A stretch of 64,000 nt of DNA, taken from IMG/VR virus record IMGVR_UViG_3300032893_000027, positions 1 to 64,000 of that record, one strand, 5' to 3'. Below, piece by piece: positions 1 to 7,200 of this stretch. A model generated the notes under the pieces. The model did no database searches. It was given only the letters and a program-made list of their open reading frames with translations, and was not told where the DNA came from. The number at the start of each line of letters is the position of its first letter. Position 1 is the first letter of the stretch. The DNA is from a virus. The position numbers and the translations under genes were made by a program.

Positions 1-1436
1 AAATCGGGGTGGAAACTCATGGGCAACATACCCTTTCGGCCACAGACTGGTTCATTGCGAACCTTGCAGACGGTTATCTGGGACTCGTTTGATCCTTCGA
101 TTCTGGCAACACAGACGCCCCAGTCGGCTTTGTTGGAGAAGTGGGCTGTGTCAGCAATATCGTAGAGATCAATACGTTCCGCAGATTTACTTTGAGCAGG
201 TCCCTTGGCGGGGTGAGCGACGACGATAACCAATACTTCATTTTCCATCGCAAATCGTTTGAGTTTACGAATAGCCCGGCTAGTATAATCGGTTACCGTT
301 TCGCCCTTATCGAGGGTATGGTCGATCTCATTCCAGGGATCTATGAGTAGAACGCGGATACCGTGACGGATTACCGCTGTCCTTGCCCGTTCAAGTAACC
401 ATTCAATATCATTAGCATCGTCCTCTTCTTCAGAGGACTTGGGCGCAATGAAACAGAAGTTGTTATTGATCCAATCGCCGGAATCTAGTTCCCCACCGGC
501 CATCTTGTAGGCGGCTTTAAGGGTTCCTGTGACGAAGGGATCGAGACGCATTTCATATGAAGCAATGGCGACTGGCCATCCATGATAATGTGCAAGTTGA
601 GCGACAAGCTGGTTCGCCCAAAGAGACTTTCCGTGATTTGATTTTCCGGTGATAACCATAAAACCGGGAACGTGTAGCAATAGAAGCTCATCGAGCCTGA
701 ACCAGCCAGAAGTAACTGGCCTAAGCTGAGGTTGAGGGGGTAAGTCGTAGTAGGTGTAGAGACCGCTGACCGGATAGGGCTTGGCATCAGCAATAAGACG
801 CATAGTGTCATTTTTGCCACATTTGACGAGAACGTCATTGGCGTCCTTACATCCATCTGGGTATGTGACAAATTTGCAACGGGCGCGTCCTAAGCGGCGT
901 ACCAGTTCTTCACCGAGGTTCTTTCCCGGTTCATCGTTATCGGTAGCGATGACGATGGATTTAACGACCTTCAGAGAGTCCCACGCTTTGAGCAGGTACG
1001 AGAAGCCGACGTCGTTCTCCGGGTCGATTGGACGTCTGGGAGCGCCTTTGTGGGGCGCTGGCGCCCCATTGGGGACCGATACCACGAACGGATAGCCCGC
1101 TTCGATGAACGACAGCGCGTCGATCTCGCCTTCGGTAATGACCAGCGGATTTGTGCCATCTTGAACAGAAGAATCGCTAATACAATCACAGTTCCAGAAT
1201 ACCTTTTCCCCTCCACCTGATTGATAGAAGGACTTATTTGGACCTCGGTATTTGATATTAACAACTTTATTGCAATGCACAAAGGGAAAAGCTAGGATTC
1301 GTCCTTCGAACGATGCCTCATGTTCGCCACTTGGAAGCAGCTTGGCGCTGTAAATCCTCCCAAGTCTTAGTGTTTCCTTTGAAATTCCTCGACTTTTGAA
1401 CCATTCTAAATGTTCCGGACTTATCAAGTCGTCCAT
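1..1436 (-). CDS. TOPRIM primase-helicase (T7 gp4/Twinkle-like), cut by the window edge
   Basis: This is the replicative primase-helicase that primes and unwinds DNA at the phage fork. The frame is open from an ATG at 1434-1436 to the left edge, so the C-terminus is missing. In order it shows a primase-type region (EWFKSRGISKETL), the TOPRIM motifs EGEIDAL and ATDNDEPGK, then a RecA-like helicase core with Walker A GKSNHGKS, Walker B RVLLIDPW and a VVAHPAK motif. The usual N-terminal zinc finger is absent from this frame. It lies in the overlapping upstream gene, one frame away. A weak GGGTGG ribosome site precedes the ATG. TOPRIM plus RecA fold makes the identity firm. Whether it is made alone or by frameshifting is open. 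Confidence 0.9.
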   Translation of the reverse strand, partial: MDDLISPEHLEWFKSRGISKETLRLGRIYSAKLLPSGEHEASFEGRILAFPFVHCNKVVNIKYRGPNKSFYQSGGGEKVFWNCDCISDSSVQDGTNPLVITEGEIDALSFIEAGYPFVVSVPNGAPAPHKGAPRRPIDPENDVGFSYLLKAWDSLKVVKSIVIATDNDEPGKNLGEELVRRLGRARCKFVTYPDGCKDANDVLVKCGKNDTMRLIADAKPYPVSGLYTYYDLPPQPQLRPVTSGWFRLDELLLLHVPGFMVITGKSNHGKSLWANQLVAQLAHYHGWPVAIASYEMRLDPFVTGTLKAAYKMAGGELDSGDWINNNFCFIAPKSSEEEDDANDIEWLLERARTAVIRHGIRVLLIDPWNEIDHTLDKGETVTDYTSRAIRKLKRFAMENEVLVIVVAHPAKGPAQSKSAERIDLYDIADTAHFSNKADWGVCVARIEGSNESQITVCKVRNEPVCGRKGMLPMSFHPD

Positions 1437-1629
1437 CTGTCCACCCGCAATGGTTGCAGAAAACACACCATCCGTGCTCATCAATCTTGACGGACAAGCA
1501 CTTTCTCGTTTTCTTCTTGCGAAGATGAGAACATTTAGGGCACAGAGTGTTCCAGTTCGATCTGGATTCTAGTTGAAATCTGGATTCTGGTTGAATCCCA
1601 AGTGCCCTGAGTTCATCTCGATAATCCAT
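1318..1629 (-). CDS. Primase zinc-finger protein, separate from the helicase
   Basis: This 103-residue protein carries the four-cysteine zinc ribbon of phage primases: CPKC, then about 20 residues later CVFCNHC followed by GW. In T7 gp4-like enzymes this module contacts the primer template and is fused to the TOPRIM-helicase. Here the reading frame continues past the finger into an out-of-frame version of the helicase N-terminus and stops at 1318, after overlapping the downstream gene by 119 bp. The ATG at 1629 is preferred over a TTG at 1659 because the usual primase N-terminal pattern starts there. The tail after residue 65 has no family resemblance and is probably by-product sequence. Confidence 0.7.
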   Translation of the reverse strand: MDYRDELRALGIQPESRFQLESRSNWNTLCPKCSHLRKKKTRKCLSVKIDEHGWCVFCNHCGWTDGRLDKSGTFRMVQKSRNFKGNTKTWEDLQRQAASKWRT

Positions 1630-1711
1630 TGATGATAACCTTGTCTTGAAGAAGTTCAATTCTTTTTGTTGTTCTTGAACATCTTATCTCAAGTCATTCT
1701 CGTTATCTAGA

Positions 1712-1755
1712 AACCGGTCAGGCTGAGGAGCTTCGCCCCTCAATCCTGACCGGTT
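1712..1755. repeat. Perfect 11-bp inverted repeat with inner stem
   Basis: The arms AACCGGTCAGG (1712-1722) and CCTGACCGGTT (1745-1755) are perfect complements. Inside them a second short stem (TGAGG/CCTCA) can form. The element sits just upstream of the leftward primase genes. It has no T-run on either side, so it is more likely a leader structure or protein site than an intrinsic terminator. Confidence 0.6.
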
Positions 1756-1814
1756 CCGTATAACAAGAATGCAAGTTCATTGCTTGGTTCCATAGAGTTA
1801 TCAACAACAAATCG

Positions 1815-1993
1815 TGATTGACTTGTACGAATCTAGATGTAGTGTTCCATATAGCACACAGTCCATCTGTAGTGTTGATGGCTCCGACCAGAGGTCGCAC
1901 TGGCACCCATCTTTGCTGACGCCGCTCATTCTCCCGGCGATTATCCAGCCAAACTTGTGATCAGGGCTCCCCAACGGGAGCCCTTCTTTTTTC
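1815..1993 (+). ncRNA. Candidate small structured RNA ending in an intrinsic terminator
   Basis: No convincing gene occupies 1660-2138. On the plus strand this stretch can fold into consecutive short stems: GATGG/CCATC (1877-1881 with 1907-1911) enclosing CGACC/GGTCG (1885-1897), then CGCCG/CGGCG (about 1921-1940), then a strong terminator at 1965-1993. A rightward terminator with no rightward gene before it suggests a short untranslated transcript. A possible -35 (TTGACT, near 1818) is present but the -10 is poor. A leftward 82-codon frame (GTG, 1801-2049) covers the same DNA but lacks a ribosome site. The RNA is an inference. Confidence 0.3.
1965..1993 (+). terminator. Intrinsic terminator
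   Basis: GGGCTCCC, loop CAAC, GGGAGCCC is followed by TTCTTTTTT. Stem, loop and U-tract all fit a rho-independent terminator read rightward. No rightward coding gene lies between it and the leftward primase gene start at 1629. Confidence 0.8.
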
Positions 1994-2041
1994 CACAATA
2001 TCACGCATTCGTTATCGAGGAACGTGTTGCGTATCCGCCCT

Positions 2042-2057
2042 TTATCCACAATTGTGG
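2042..2057. promoter_or_regulatory. Consensus DnaA box overlapping a 12-bp palindrome
   Basis: TTATCCACA at 2042-2050 is an exact DnaA box and runs into the palindrome CCACAATTGTGG (2046-2057). Near-matches occur at 1799 (TTATCAACA) and about 1990 (TTTTCCACA). The site lies in the noncoding gap between the leftward primase and the rightward genes. The phage also encodes a DnaA domain IV protein at 3773-4435. This could be an initiation site, but exact boxes also occur by chance inside genes (near 4758, 19628 and 22133), so support is modest. Confidence 0.35.
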
Positions 2058-2138
2058 TCGTGGGAAATCATTCCCAGCAACGGCCCACGTTTTCGTTCGC
2101 TACGAAAAGTCAGGGGCCATCAACTCGAAAGTAATAGC

Positions 2139-2507
2139 ATGACATCTTTCGGTAAGACCATAAAGAAGCTGCGTGAGATGGCGGATAAGTCTGGCTACAA
2201 AATCCAAGACGTATTCTCCGTTGTTGAGCAGTATGAAGCCGCCGTAGAAGAGGAGCAGCATGAGCGCCGCTCAACTTCAGAAGAACGTGAAGCTATTGTT
2301 AACGTTCTCGGCGAGCTTCACCAGTCAGGTAGGCTGTCACCAGATTTAGACCACAAGGATAGGGCGGCAATCCTAAAGGAAAATGGCATCCGCATTAATC
2401 AAGGCACGATGCATTGTGCTAAGATCCAATATGGACGCCTGTTGAGGTTAACCTACAATCCAAACCCTAGTCGCCAAAACGGCGCATCTACGTACAGGGC
2501 CGTCTGA
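2139..2507 (+). CDS. Hypothetical protein, 122 residues
   Basis: I do not recognise the family. The protein is charged and mostly helical by composition, with a Glu/Arg-rich stretch in the middle (VEEEQHERRSTSEER) and a basic, Asn-rich C-terminus. The ATG at 2139 is chosen because the frame upstream of it overlaps the DnaA-box region and reads as non-coding. The ribosome site is weak. A strong terminator follows 8 bp after the stop, so this gene appears to be the end of a short transcript. Confidence 0.6.
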   Translation: MTSFGKTIKKLREMADKSGYKIQDVFSVVEQYEAAVEEEQHERRSTSEEREAIVNVLGELHQSGRLSPDLDHKDRAAILKENGIRINQGTMHCAKIQYGRLLRLTYNPNPSRQNGASTYRAV

Positions 2508-2514
2508 CAACAAT

Positions 2515-2546
2515 AAGGAAGGGGGCATCGGCCCCCTTCCTCTTTT
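2515..2546 (+). terminator. Intrinsic terminator
   Basis: GGAAGGGGGC, loop ATCG, GCCCCCTTCC is followed by TCTTTT. This is a perfect 10-bp stem directly after the gene ending at 2507. It also lies only 12 bp before the start at 2559, so it may double as a leader hairpin for that gene. Confidence 0.85.
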
Positions 2547-2558
2547 GGGAGAGGCGAT

Positions 2559-3389
2559 ATGGACAAAAGCAACGCGGAAAGACTGAAGGCCCTTTGGAAG
2601 AGTGGACGAGATAAGTTCCAATCATTTTTTACGGTCCTAAACGAGGTTAGAGCCGAGATAGGTGATGACGAATTGGCGACATACTGTCGCAATGAACTGG
2701 CCATAAGTCTTTCAATCATTATGAAGGCTAAAGGCATTCTACGCGAAGTGGATGAAATGACGGTAAAAGAGGATTTTGCCGAGGTTGTTCGCGCCGAGAA
2801 AGAAAAGGCTGAAGCTGAGAAGAGAAAAAGACAGCTTGAAGCTATAGCTCACAGAGAAGAAGTTGCTAGGAAAAAGGCAGAGGCCGAAGAGGCTGAGCGT
2901 AAGGCCGCTGAGGAGAAGGTTGCAAAGAACAAAATCAAGTACGAAGAGAAAAAAAGACAGGACAGGCAGAAGAAGGCTGGCGCTGACAAGGACAAGAAGA
3001 CTGCCCAAACAAAAGGCGGAAGGCTTATCAAGGATATTGATGGCCTGAATATGAAAGGGATAGAGAATAGGCTAAGAACTGCACAGAAGATGTGTGAGGA
3101 TGGCATGTTTCAATGGAGAGAAGGTTCAATAGTTCGGGCCACTCTTCTTGCGGAAGCTCGTGCCAAGATTCCTTCAGACCCTCAGTTTGGAGCGTGGCTT
3201 GTTCAAAATGAACCTGAATTGTCACCAAATGACAGGAAGGCACTTATCAATCTCGGGAAATTGGAACACCAAGAACTGCGAGATGTATTCAATAATACAG
3301 AGAGGACAAGCTATCGTTACATATGGGAGGAATACAGCGGCGGCAGACAGGCAGTTTCAGGAATAAGGCTTGTCGATGAGGTAAGATAA
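2559..3389 (+). CDS. Coiled-coil protein with DUF3102-like ends
   Basis: The 276-residue protein has a short helical head, a long Lys/Glu/Ala coiled coil (about residues 75-165), and a C-terminal part with the pattern DPQFGAWLVQNEPELS followed by NDRKALINLG. That last pattern resembles DUF3102-type phage proteins, in which a helix-turn-helix-like element follows a GxWL motif. The start ATG has a good ribosome site (GGGAGAGG). A 17-bp perfect hairpin follows and separates it from the convergent RusA gene. The function is unknown. A DNA-binding regulator is possible. Confidence 0.65.
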   Translation: MDKSNAERLKALWKSGRDKFQSFFTVLNEVRAEIGDDELATYCRNELAISLSIIMKAKGILREVDEMTVKEDFAEVVRAEKEKAEAEKRKRQLEAIAHREEVARKKAEAEEAERKAAEEKVAKNKIKYEEKKRQDRQKKAGADKDKKTAQTKGGRLIKDIDGLNMKGIENRLRTAQKMCEDGMFQWREGSIVRATLLAEARAKIPSDPQFGAWLVQNEPELSPNDRKALINLGKLEHQELRDVFNNTERTSYRYIWEEYSGGRQAVSGIRLVDEVR

Positions 3390-3411
3390 TACAACATTAA
3401 ATAAATCAATA

Positions 3412-3451
3412 AGTTAACCTACTGGTGTCACGTAACACCAGTAGGTTAACT
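3412..3451. terminator. Perfect 17-bp hairpin between convergent genes
   Basis: AGTTAACCTACTGGTGT (3412-3428) and its exact complement (3435-3451) flank a 6-base loop. It lies between the rightward gene ending at 3389 and the leftward RusA gene ending at 3466. It probably terminates both transcripts, although neither side has a long T-run. Confidence 0.65.
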
Positions 3452-3465
3452 CCATTTCAACGATG

Positions 3466-3972
3466 TCAAACAGCCAATTCGCCAATCAGGCCAGCCAGTT
3501 CCGACAGGCCATCTTTTTTATCCCAAGAATAGAGATGCAGTACCGCCCCATAAGGGGCTCTGTCCTCTGTGGTCCAGCCTGCTGCACACCATTGCATTAG
3601 GCTATCATCCTCGACTAGCCCTATGCGTACAGCGTAATCAATCACTGCTTTCAGGTGGTTATCGCAATCCCGACGCCTTTTGTTAGGCGCGAACAACTCT
3701 ACTACAGCAACAAATGGCCCCCTCAATTGCTTGATGGGGCCTTTCTTCGATATCAAAACAATTTGATCGGCCTCAGCTATCCAATTTGTGTATGCTCGGC
3801 TCTTGTGAATCGTTCCATTCCTTCCTTTCCGCCAGATCGAGTTTACGGATGGTGGGAGCGGTAAGGGGGTACTTAGGGCAGCATGAAGCTGGGAACTCTG
3901 GGACTGGGATGGCGGCGACTCGTTGTTCGATGGATTGCAATCTGGATCTAAACTGTTCGTCTTCTTTAGCAA
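3466..3972 (-). CDS. rusA: RusA-like Holliday-junction resolvase
   Basis: RusA enzymes are small dimeric endonucleases that cut four-way junctions in recombination and replication intermediates. The family start LPLPPSVNSIW is present, followed by the acidic catalytic region RRRDCDNHLKAV...GLVEDDSL, whose aspartates bind metal. The 5' end is unclear. The frame is open to 4035 and overlaps the upstream DnaA-like gene. A TTG at 3972 after AAGG is given here, but the conserved domain begins only near 3865, so the true start may lie further in. It is the last gene of the leftward gcrA-dnaA-rusA cassette. Confidence 0.8.
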   Translation of the reverse strand: MLKKTNSLDPDCNPSNNESPPSQSQSSQLHAALSTPLPLPPSVNSIWRKGRNGTIHKSRAYTNWIAEADQIVLISKKGPIKQLRGPFVAVVELFAPNKRRRDCDNHLKAVIDYAVRIGLVEDDSLMQWCAAGWTTEDRAPYGAVLHLYSWDKKDGLSELAGLIGELAV

Positions 3973-4435
3973 TTTTCTCGACCTTGTGCTTGGAATGGAT
4001 AGCGGTAGTATGATCCATCCCAAATTGCCTCGCAATCCAAGGCAGAGACCATCGCTGTTGCTTTATTGCAACAGTTATGGCGACCTGACGCGGCCATACG
4101 ATATGCTGTTTGCGGGATTTTATTTTGAGATCGCTAAGAGTTACACCGAATTCTGAAGCTGCTTCTTGAATAACAGATGAGAAGTATGTGAGGGTTGAGG
4201 GAAGTCGATATTGTGGTGGCGTTGGTGTTGGAGGAAGTGATGCTGGTGCTGGCGGTGTTTCTATTGCATCTGGCTTTAATTCTATCAGTAACGGCTTTAG
4301 TGTTCTGGGTTCTAGATCGTCTTTTCGGCGCTTCAAGTTAATCTCGGTGTCTGGAACTGCATTCGGTGGGTTCGTGAGGCGTTCATGGACCTCGTTGTAA
4401 TGCTTGCGTAGGGCATCAGAACTGGTGAATTCCAT
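3773..4435 (-). CDS. DnaA domain IV-like DNA-binding protein
   Basis: The N-terminal half (about 100 residues) is proline-rich and probably disordered. The C-terminal half matches the DnaA double-stranded DNA-binding domain: a segment like VTLSDLKIKSRK, then WPRQVAITVAI, then the signature FGMDHTTAIHSKHKVE, which in DnaA contacts the DnaA box. No AAA+ ATPase domain is present, so it is not a full initiator. It could compete with host DnaA or mark the phage origin. The ATG overlaps the stop of the upstream GcrA gene (TAATG), so translation is probably coupled. Confidence 0.85.
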   Translation of the reverse strand: MEFTSSDALRKHYNEVHERLTNPPNAVPDTEINLKRRKDDLEPRTLKPLLIELKPDAIETPPAPASLPPTPTPPQYRLPSTLTYFSSVIQEAASEFGVTLSDLKIKSRKQHIVWPRQVAITVAIKQQRWSLPWIARQFGMDHTTAIHSKHKVEKIAKEDEQFRSRLQSIEQRVAAIPVPEFPASCCPKYPLTAPTIRKLDLAERKEWNDSQEPSIHKLDS

Positions 4436-4953
4436 TAGAGTTTCCCCATTACAGTAAATCTTTTGTGATGATAGGCACACCATGAGGACCGCCTCTTAAC
4501 GCCGAAACTACTTGTGGTCCACGTCCGATCCTCACCACAACATAAGGCATTTGCCAAGATGGAACTTTTACCAGTGGTTTCCTGTATGAAGATACCGTTT
4601 CCTTGATAACCTATGATGGCTCTGCAATTATTTTCGCCGGACTCAGACAAAAGTATAGCTTTGGAACCTGTGGGAACCTTCACGACTTCACGTCCTTTTG
4701 ATCCGTTGGTACTTGCTTTGGGTTTCGACTCTGGTAAGCGAGTCACGATTCGAACAAGTTGTGGATAAGTTTCTACCTTCTTCCTTAACTGCGGACTCAA
4801 CTTGAGACGGTGAACTTTACCAATTACTGCATTACGGCTAACGTTATAGCCAAGGGCCTTGAACTCTGCTGCAATCTCACTGGCGGTACGTCCGTTATTC
4901 CAGCGCTCCATCAGCATCGCGATATTGTCTTGGTCCCAAATAGTGGGGTGCAT
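4435..4953 (-). CDS. gcrA: GcrA-family cell-cycle regulator
   Basis: GcrA is an alphaproteobacterial sigma70 co-regulator that acts at promoters carrying GANTC methylation sites. The N-terminus is the expected helix-turn-helix: WDQDNIAMLMERW, then TASEIAAEF, then SRNAVIGKVHRL. The C-terminus keeps the Cys/His pattern of the family (NNCRAIIGYQGN, CGED, WCAYHHKRF). It is 172 residues long, close to host GcrA. It has a strong AAGGAG site and heads a leftward three-gene cassette. A phage copy could redirect host transcription or tie phage replication to the cell cycle. One GATTC lies in its own upstream region (4987), no more than expected by chance. Confidence 0.9.
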   Translation of the reverse strand: MHPTIWDQDNIAMLMERWNNGRTASEIAAEFKALGYNVSRNAVIGKVHRLKLSPQLRKKVETYPQLVRIVTRLPESKPKASTNGSKGREVVKVPTGSKAILLSESGENNCRAIIGYQGNGIFIQETTGKSSILANALCCGEDRTWTTSSFGVKRRSSWCAYHHKRFTVMGKL

Positions 4954-5139
4954 TCCAACTCTCCTTTTGTTTCCGATAGCTTAGCTGATTCGGTCATTCG
5001 GTGAAATTAATTTGACATTTTGTCCACAACATGCCTAACACAGTAGATAGGTGGCAACGACCACCACGTTCTCTCTCTTCTTCCCTCCTCTGGAGAGGGA
5101 AGAAGAGAGAGACAGACAACACCGCAAACAGGAGAAAGC
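4954..5139. promoter_or_regulatory. Divergent control region of gcrA and the early operon
   Basis: The 186-bp gap separates divergent genes. For rightward transcription there is TTGACA at 5012-5017 and a weak TAACAC about 18 bp later. A GANTC site is at 4987-4991. A strong hairpin (5070-5112) lies in the rightward leader. The leftward gcrA promoter must also lie here but I cannot point to its boxes. Confidence 0.45.
5070..5112 (+). repeat. Perfect 18-bp pyrimidine/purine hairpin in leader
   Basis: The arms 5070-5087 (TCTCTCTCTTCTTCCCTC) and 5095-5112 are perfect complements around a 7-base loop. The right arm ends 27 bases before the start codon at 5140. A related hairpin at 62575-62616 sits in the same position relative to another start. 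It may protect mRNA, serve as an RNase III site, or attenuate the transcript. Confidence 0.7.
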
Positions 5140-5895
5140 ATGAGTAAGCCATTTAAGATTGGGATTGACGTCGATAAGTCTAGCCTCGGTGAGGTGATGG
5201 AAGTGCTCGACTCCATTCCCGGAGTATTGTCAATCCATCTGGCGTTGGGTGCGGCCAAGCAGCAACAGCAGTTGCCGTCGCCAGCACCGGGATATGATCC
5301 TGTTCAGAAACGGATCGAGACGAAGCGACGGATTGCATCTGGAAGGATGCCTCCCATGAGGCAGGTTTTCCTGCAAGCCCTTGTCAACGGCCCGCTTCAT
5401 TACCAGAAGATCGGTAGTCTTTTGGCCAAGAAAGGCTTCTCTTTTGCCTCGGTCCATTCAGCGGTAACGAAAATGTCATCGGAGAAACTCATTGAACGGG
5501 TTTCTCCGGGAACTTATCGCTTGACGGCAAAAGGCCGTGCCTTATTGAATTCTGACAATGTGAACCGGACGTACACCAGAAGGGCAATCAACAATAAGAA
5601 GGGCGTCAGGGCTTTGGTTCTGGACTTCCTCTCCAATGGATCACAGTCGGTGGATGCTGTCAGAGACGTTATTAAGGGCGCTGGGTTTGCACACAGCAGC
5701 CTTTACAACACTGTGCATCGGATGCGAGAGGAGGATCTGATCCGAAGGAATGGCGAACTTTATGAAATTACTGCAAAAGGCCGGAAGGAAATGGGCGCAG
5801 AGGCTGAGGCATTTGAATCCGTGGAAGATCAGCCAGAAGTCACCATGATGCCACTTCGGTCATCCCTTATGAATGATATGGAACATGGAGAATAG
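5140..5895 (+). CDS. Double winged-helix regulator-like protein
   Basis: The 251-residue protein contains two copies of a winged-helix unit, about residues 75-140 and 155-220. Each has the layout of a helical start, SSLYNTVHRM-type recognition helix, an IxR turn, and a closing wing such as YRLTAKGRALL or YEITAKGRKEM. The repeat suggests internal duplication and binding to two adjacent DNA half-sites. It is the first gene after the early promoter region, has a good AGGAG site, and is followed 2 bp later by another DNA-binding candidate. A role as early regulator is an inference. Confidence 0.7.
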   Translation: MSKPFKIGIDVDKSSLGEVMEVLDSIPGVLSIHLALGAAKQQQQLPSPAPGYDPVQKRIETKRRIASGRMPPMRQVFLQALVNGPLHYQKIGSLLAKKGFSFASVHSAVTKMSSEKLIERVSPGTYRLTAKGRALLNSDNVNRTYTRRAINNKKGVRALVLDFLSNGSQSVDAVRDVIKGAGFAHSSLYNTVHRMREEDLIRRNGELYEITAKGRKEMGAEAEAFESVEDQPEVTMMPLRSSLMNDMEHGE

Positions 5896-5897
5896 CT

Positions 5898-6281
5898 TTG
5901 GCTGAAGTATATGTATACCGGACCTATCCTTTAACGACAAAGGATCAGGACCCAATCCTTGATGAGGTCGAATCAGTCCTCAAGAAGGAGAAGCTTGAGA
6001 AGAAGCCATCGACGGTTGCGAACTTAAGTGGTGTCAGCACCTCAACGCTCCGTAACTGGCTGATTTCTCGCACGACCCGCTGTCCTCGTTATTCAACGGT
6101 GGCAGCCGTCTTTGGAGCTATCGGCTATCAGCCGAAGTTTGAAAGGACGGGCCGCTTTGACCTTGAGTCGGAGCGCATTGATGCCAAGCGGTGGCAGGTC
6201 CGCCGCAAGGCAGCGAAGCTGGCGGCTCGTGGGTCGAAAGGCAAGAAATCAAACGGTAGTGGGCGGCATCTTTCCGCCTAA
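5898..6281 (+). CDS. Helix-turn-helix protein
   Basis: The 127-residue protein starts with TTG 2 bp after the upstream stop. Residues about 40-75 read as a Cro/C1-type helix-turn-helix (TVANLSGVSTSTLRNWL followed by PRYSTVAAVFGAIG). The C-terminus is strongly basic (RRKAAKLAARGSKGKK). It probably binds DNA and may act with the winged-helix protein encoded just before it. Confidence 0.7.
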   Translation: MAEVYVYRTYPLTTKDQDPILDEVESVLKKEKLEKKPSTVANLSGVSTSTLRNWLISRTTRCPRYSTVAAVFGAIGYQPKFERTGRFDLESERIDAKRWQVRRKAAKLAARGSKGKKSNGSGRHLSA

Positions 6282-6338
6282 GAGACCCGCTTGTCCAAGG
6301 TCCCGAACCGGCAAACTTCGCCTTGGATAGGACGCACC

Positions 6339-6461
6339 GTGTTAGCCGAGCGGTGGGTAATTCGGCGACTTATGGGCACGGATATGGCTGGGGTGCCCAC
6401 CGCCATCTATACCGCAGTTAAATATCCTAAAGGATGGCACATCAATAAGGGGGTATTATGA
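6339..6461 (+). CDS. Small protein, 40 residues
   Basis: A GTG-started frame preceded by an AGGA-type ribosome site fills most of the gap 6282-6457. Its TGA overlaps the next ATG as ATGA, the linkage used by most neighbours, which is the main reason to believe it. The peptide includes AERWVIRRLMG and KYPKGWH and has no recognised family. Confidence 0.45.
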   Translation: MLAERWVIRRLMGTDMAGVPTAIYTAVKYPKGWHINKGVL

Positions 6462-6700
6462 CCGACGAACTCACCGAGCGCGTAGCGCGGGCAATACACG
6501 ATAGCTTGAACGATCAATTGCCCTTTGACGATATGCTATTGCCAATTCGCGAGGAATTTTTAGCTGCTGCCCGCGCCGCCATTGAGGCGATGCATTCTGA
6601 CTTTCCCAAATGCAAACGCTGCGGCGCCCAAGGCGACGGCATTCTAGTCTGTGCGGGATGCTACGCGCCTGTTGAACAGCAACCGGAGCCGCCGAAATGA
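6458..6700 (+). CDS. Array gene 1: block A/B protein with zinc ribbon
   Basis: This 80-residue protein joins the TDELTERVARAI head and the ARAAIEA block to a C-terminal two-CxxC zinc ribbon (CKRCG...CAGC) and a PEPPK tail. The tail is the last part of the DUF551 module, while the WQPIETAP core is missing. Its stop overlaps the next start (ATGA). The function is unknown. Confidence 0.7.
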   Translation: MTDELTERVARAIHDSLNDQLPFDDMLLPIREEFLAAARAAIEAMHSDFPKCKRCGAQGDGILVCAGCYAPVEQQPEPPK

Positions 6701-6981
6701 CTGACGACCTCACCGAGCGCGTGGCGCGGGCGATTCATGGGGCTTTTGGAGACGGCTGGGAAGCAATGGCCCGCGCCGCCATTGAGGCGATACCCGGCTG
6801 GCAACCGATAGAGACGGCGCCACTAGAAGAATTGGGACTTTTGTGGGGGCCAGATGTCAGGAGTGTTAGCGCGATTGGGCACATCTATGAACACACCGAC
6901 GGCAGCCGTGACGCTAGCAGCGCGATGCTTCATGGTTTCAAAATAACGCATTGGCACGCGCTACCGGAACCACCGAAATGA
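6697..6981 (+). CDS. Array gene 2: complete block A + DUF551 protein
   Basis: This 94-residue protein is the most complete module of the array: TDDLTERVARAI, ARAAIEA, GWQPIETAP, then a variable centre and the closing HWHALPEPPK. The DUF551 pattern (WxPIETAP ... HWxPLPEPP) is common in phages and prophages of Proteobacteria and has no assigned function. Confidence 0.8.
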   Translation: MTDDLTERVARAIHGAFGDGWEAMARAAIEAIPGWQPIETAPLEELGLLWGPDVRSVSAIGHIYEHTDGSRDASSAMLHGFKITHWHALPEPPK

Positions 6982-7142
6982 CCGACGACCTTACCGAGCT
7001 TATAGAACGAGCGAAGCGCGCGCTGGATGCGATGACGCCAGAACAGCGGGAGGAAATGTACCGCAAGCAACGTGACGGCTGGGTCAGGGCAGAAATGCAA
7101 TGGGCCAAGGATTTCCGCGAAGGGAAGTGCAAATATGACTGA
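6978..7142 (+). CDS. Array gene 3: block A head with new C-terminus
   Basis: The 54-residue protein starts at the ATG overlapping the previous stop. It keeps the MTDDLTEL head and then runs into an unrelated, charged helix (MTPEQREEMYRKQRDGW). This is a clear example of the shared head joined to a different tail. Confidence 0.65.
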   Translation: MTDDLTELIERAKRALDAMTPEQREEMYRKQRDGWVRAEMQWAKDFREGKCKYD

Positions 7143-7200
7143 CGAACTCACCGAGCGCGTGGCGTGGGCGATTCTTAATCAGATGGGGGAAAAACCTTGA
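7135..7200 (+). CDS. Array gene 4: truncated block A peptide, 21 residues
   Basis: The head MTDELTERVAWAI is followed by only eight more residues before a TGA. It overlaps the previous gene by 8 bp and the following ATG by 1 bp. It may be translated, but looks like a remnant left by recombination within the array. Confidence 0.4.
   Translation: MTDELTERVAWAILNQMGEKP

Noticed and set aside
485-871. Leftward 128-codon frame in the helicase region
   Set aside because: A shifted reading of the helicase gene. The Walker A, Walker B and TOPRIM motifs all lie in the neighbouring frame.
1801-2049. Leftward 82-codon GTG frame
   Set aside because: No ribosome site and no family pattern, and it crosses a strong rightward terminator and several symmetric RNA stems.
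4748-4757. GTTCGAATC motif suggesting a tRNA T-arm
   Set aside because: It lies inside the gcrA coding sequence and no acceptor or anticodon stems can be formed around it. No tRNA is seen in the window.
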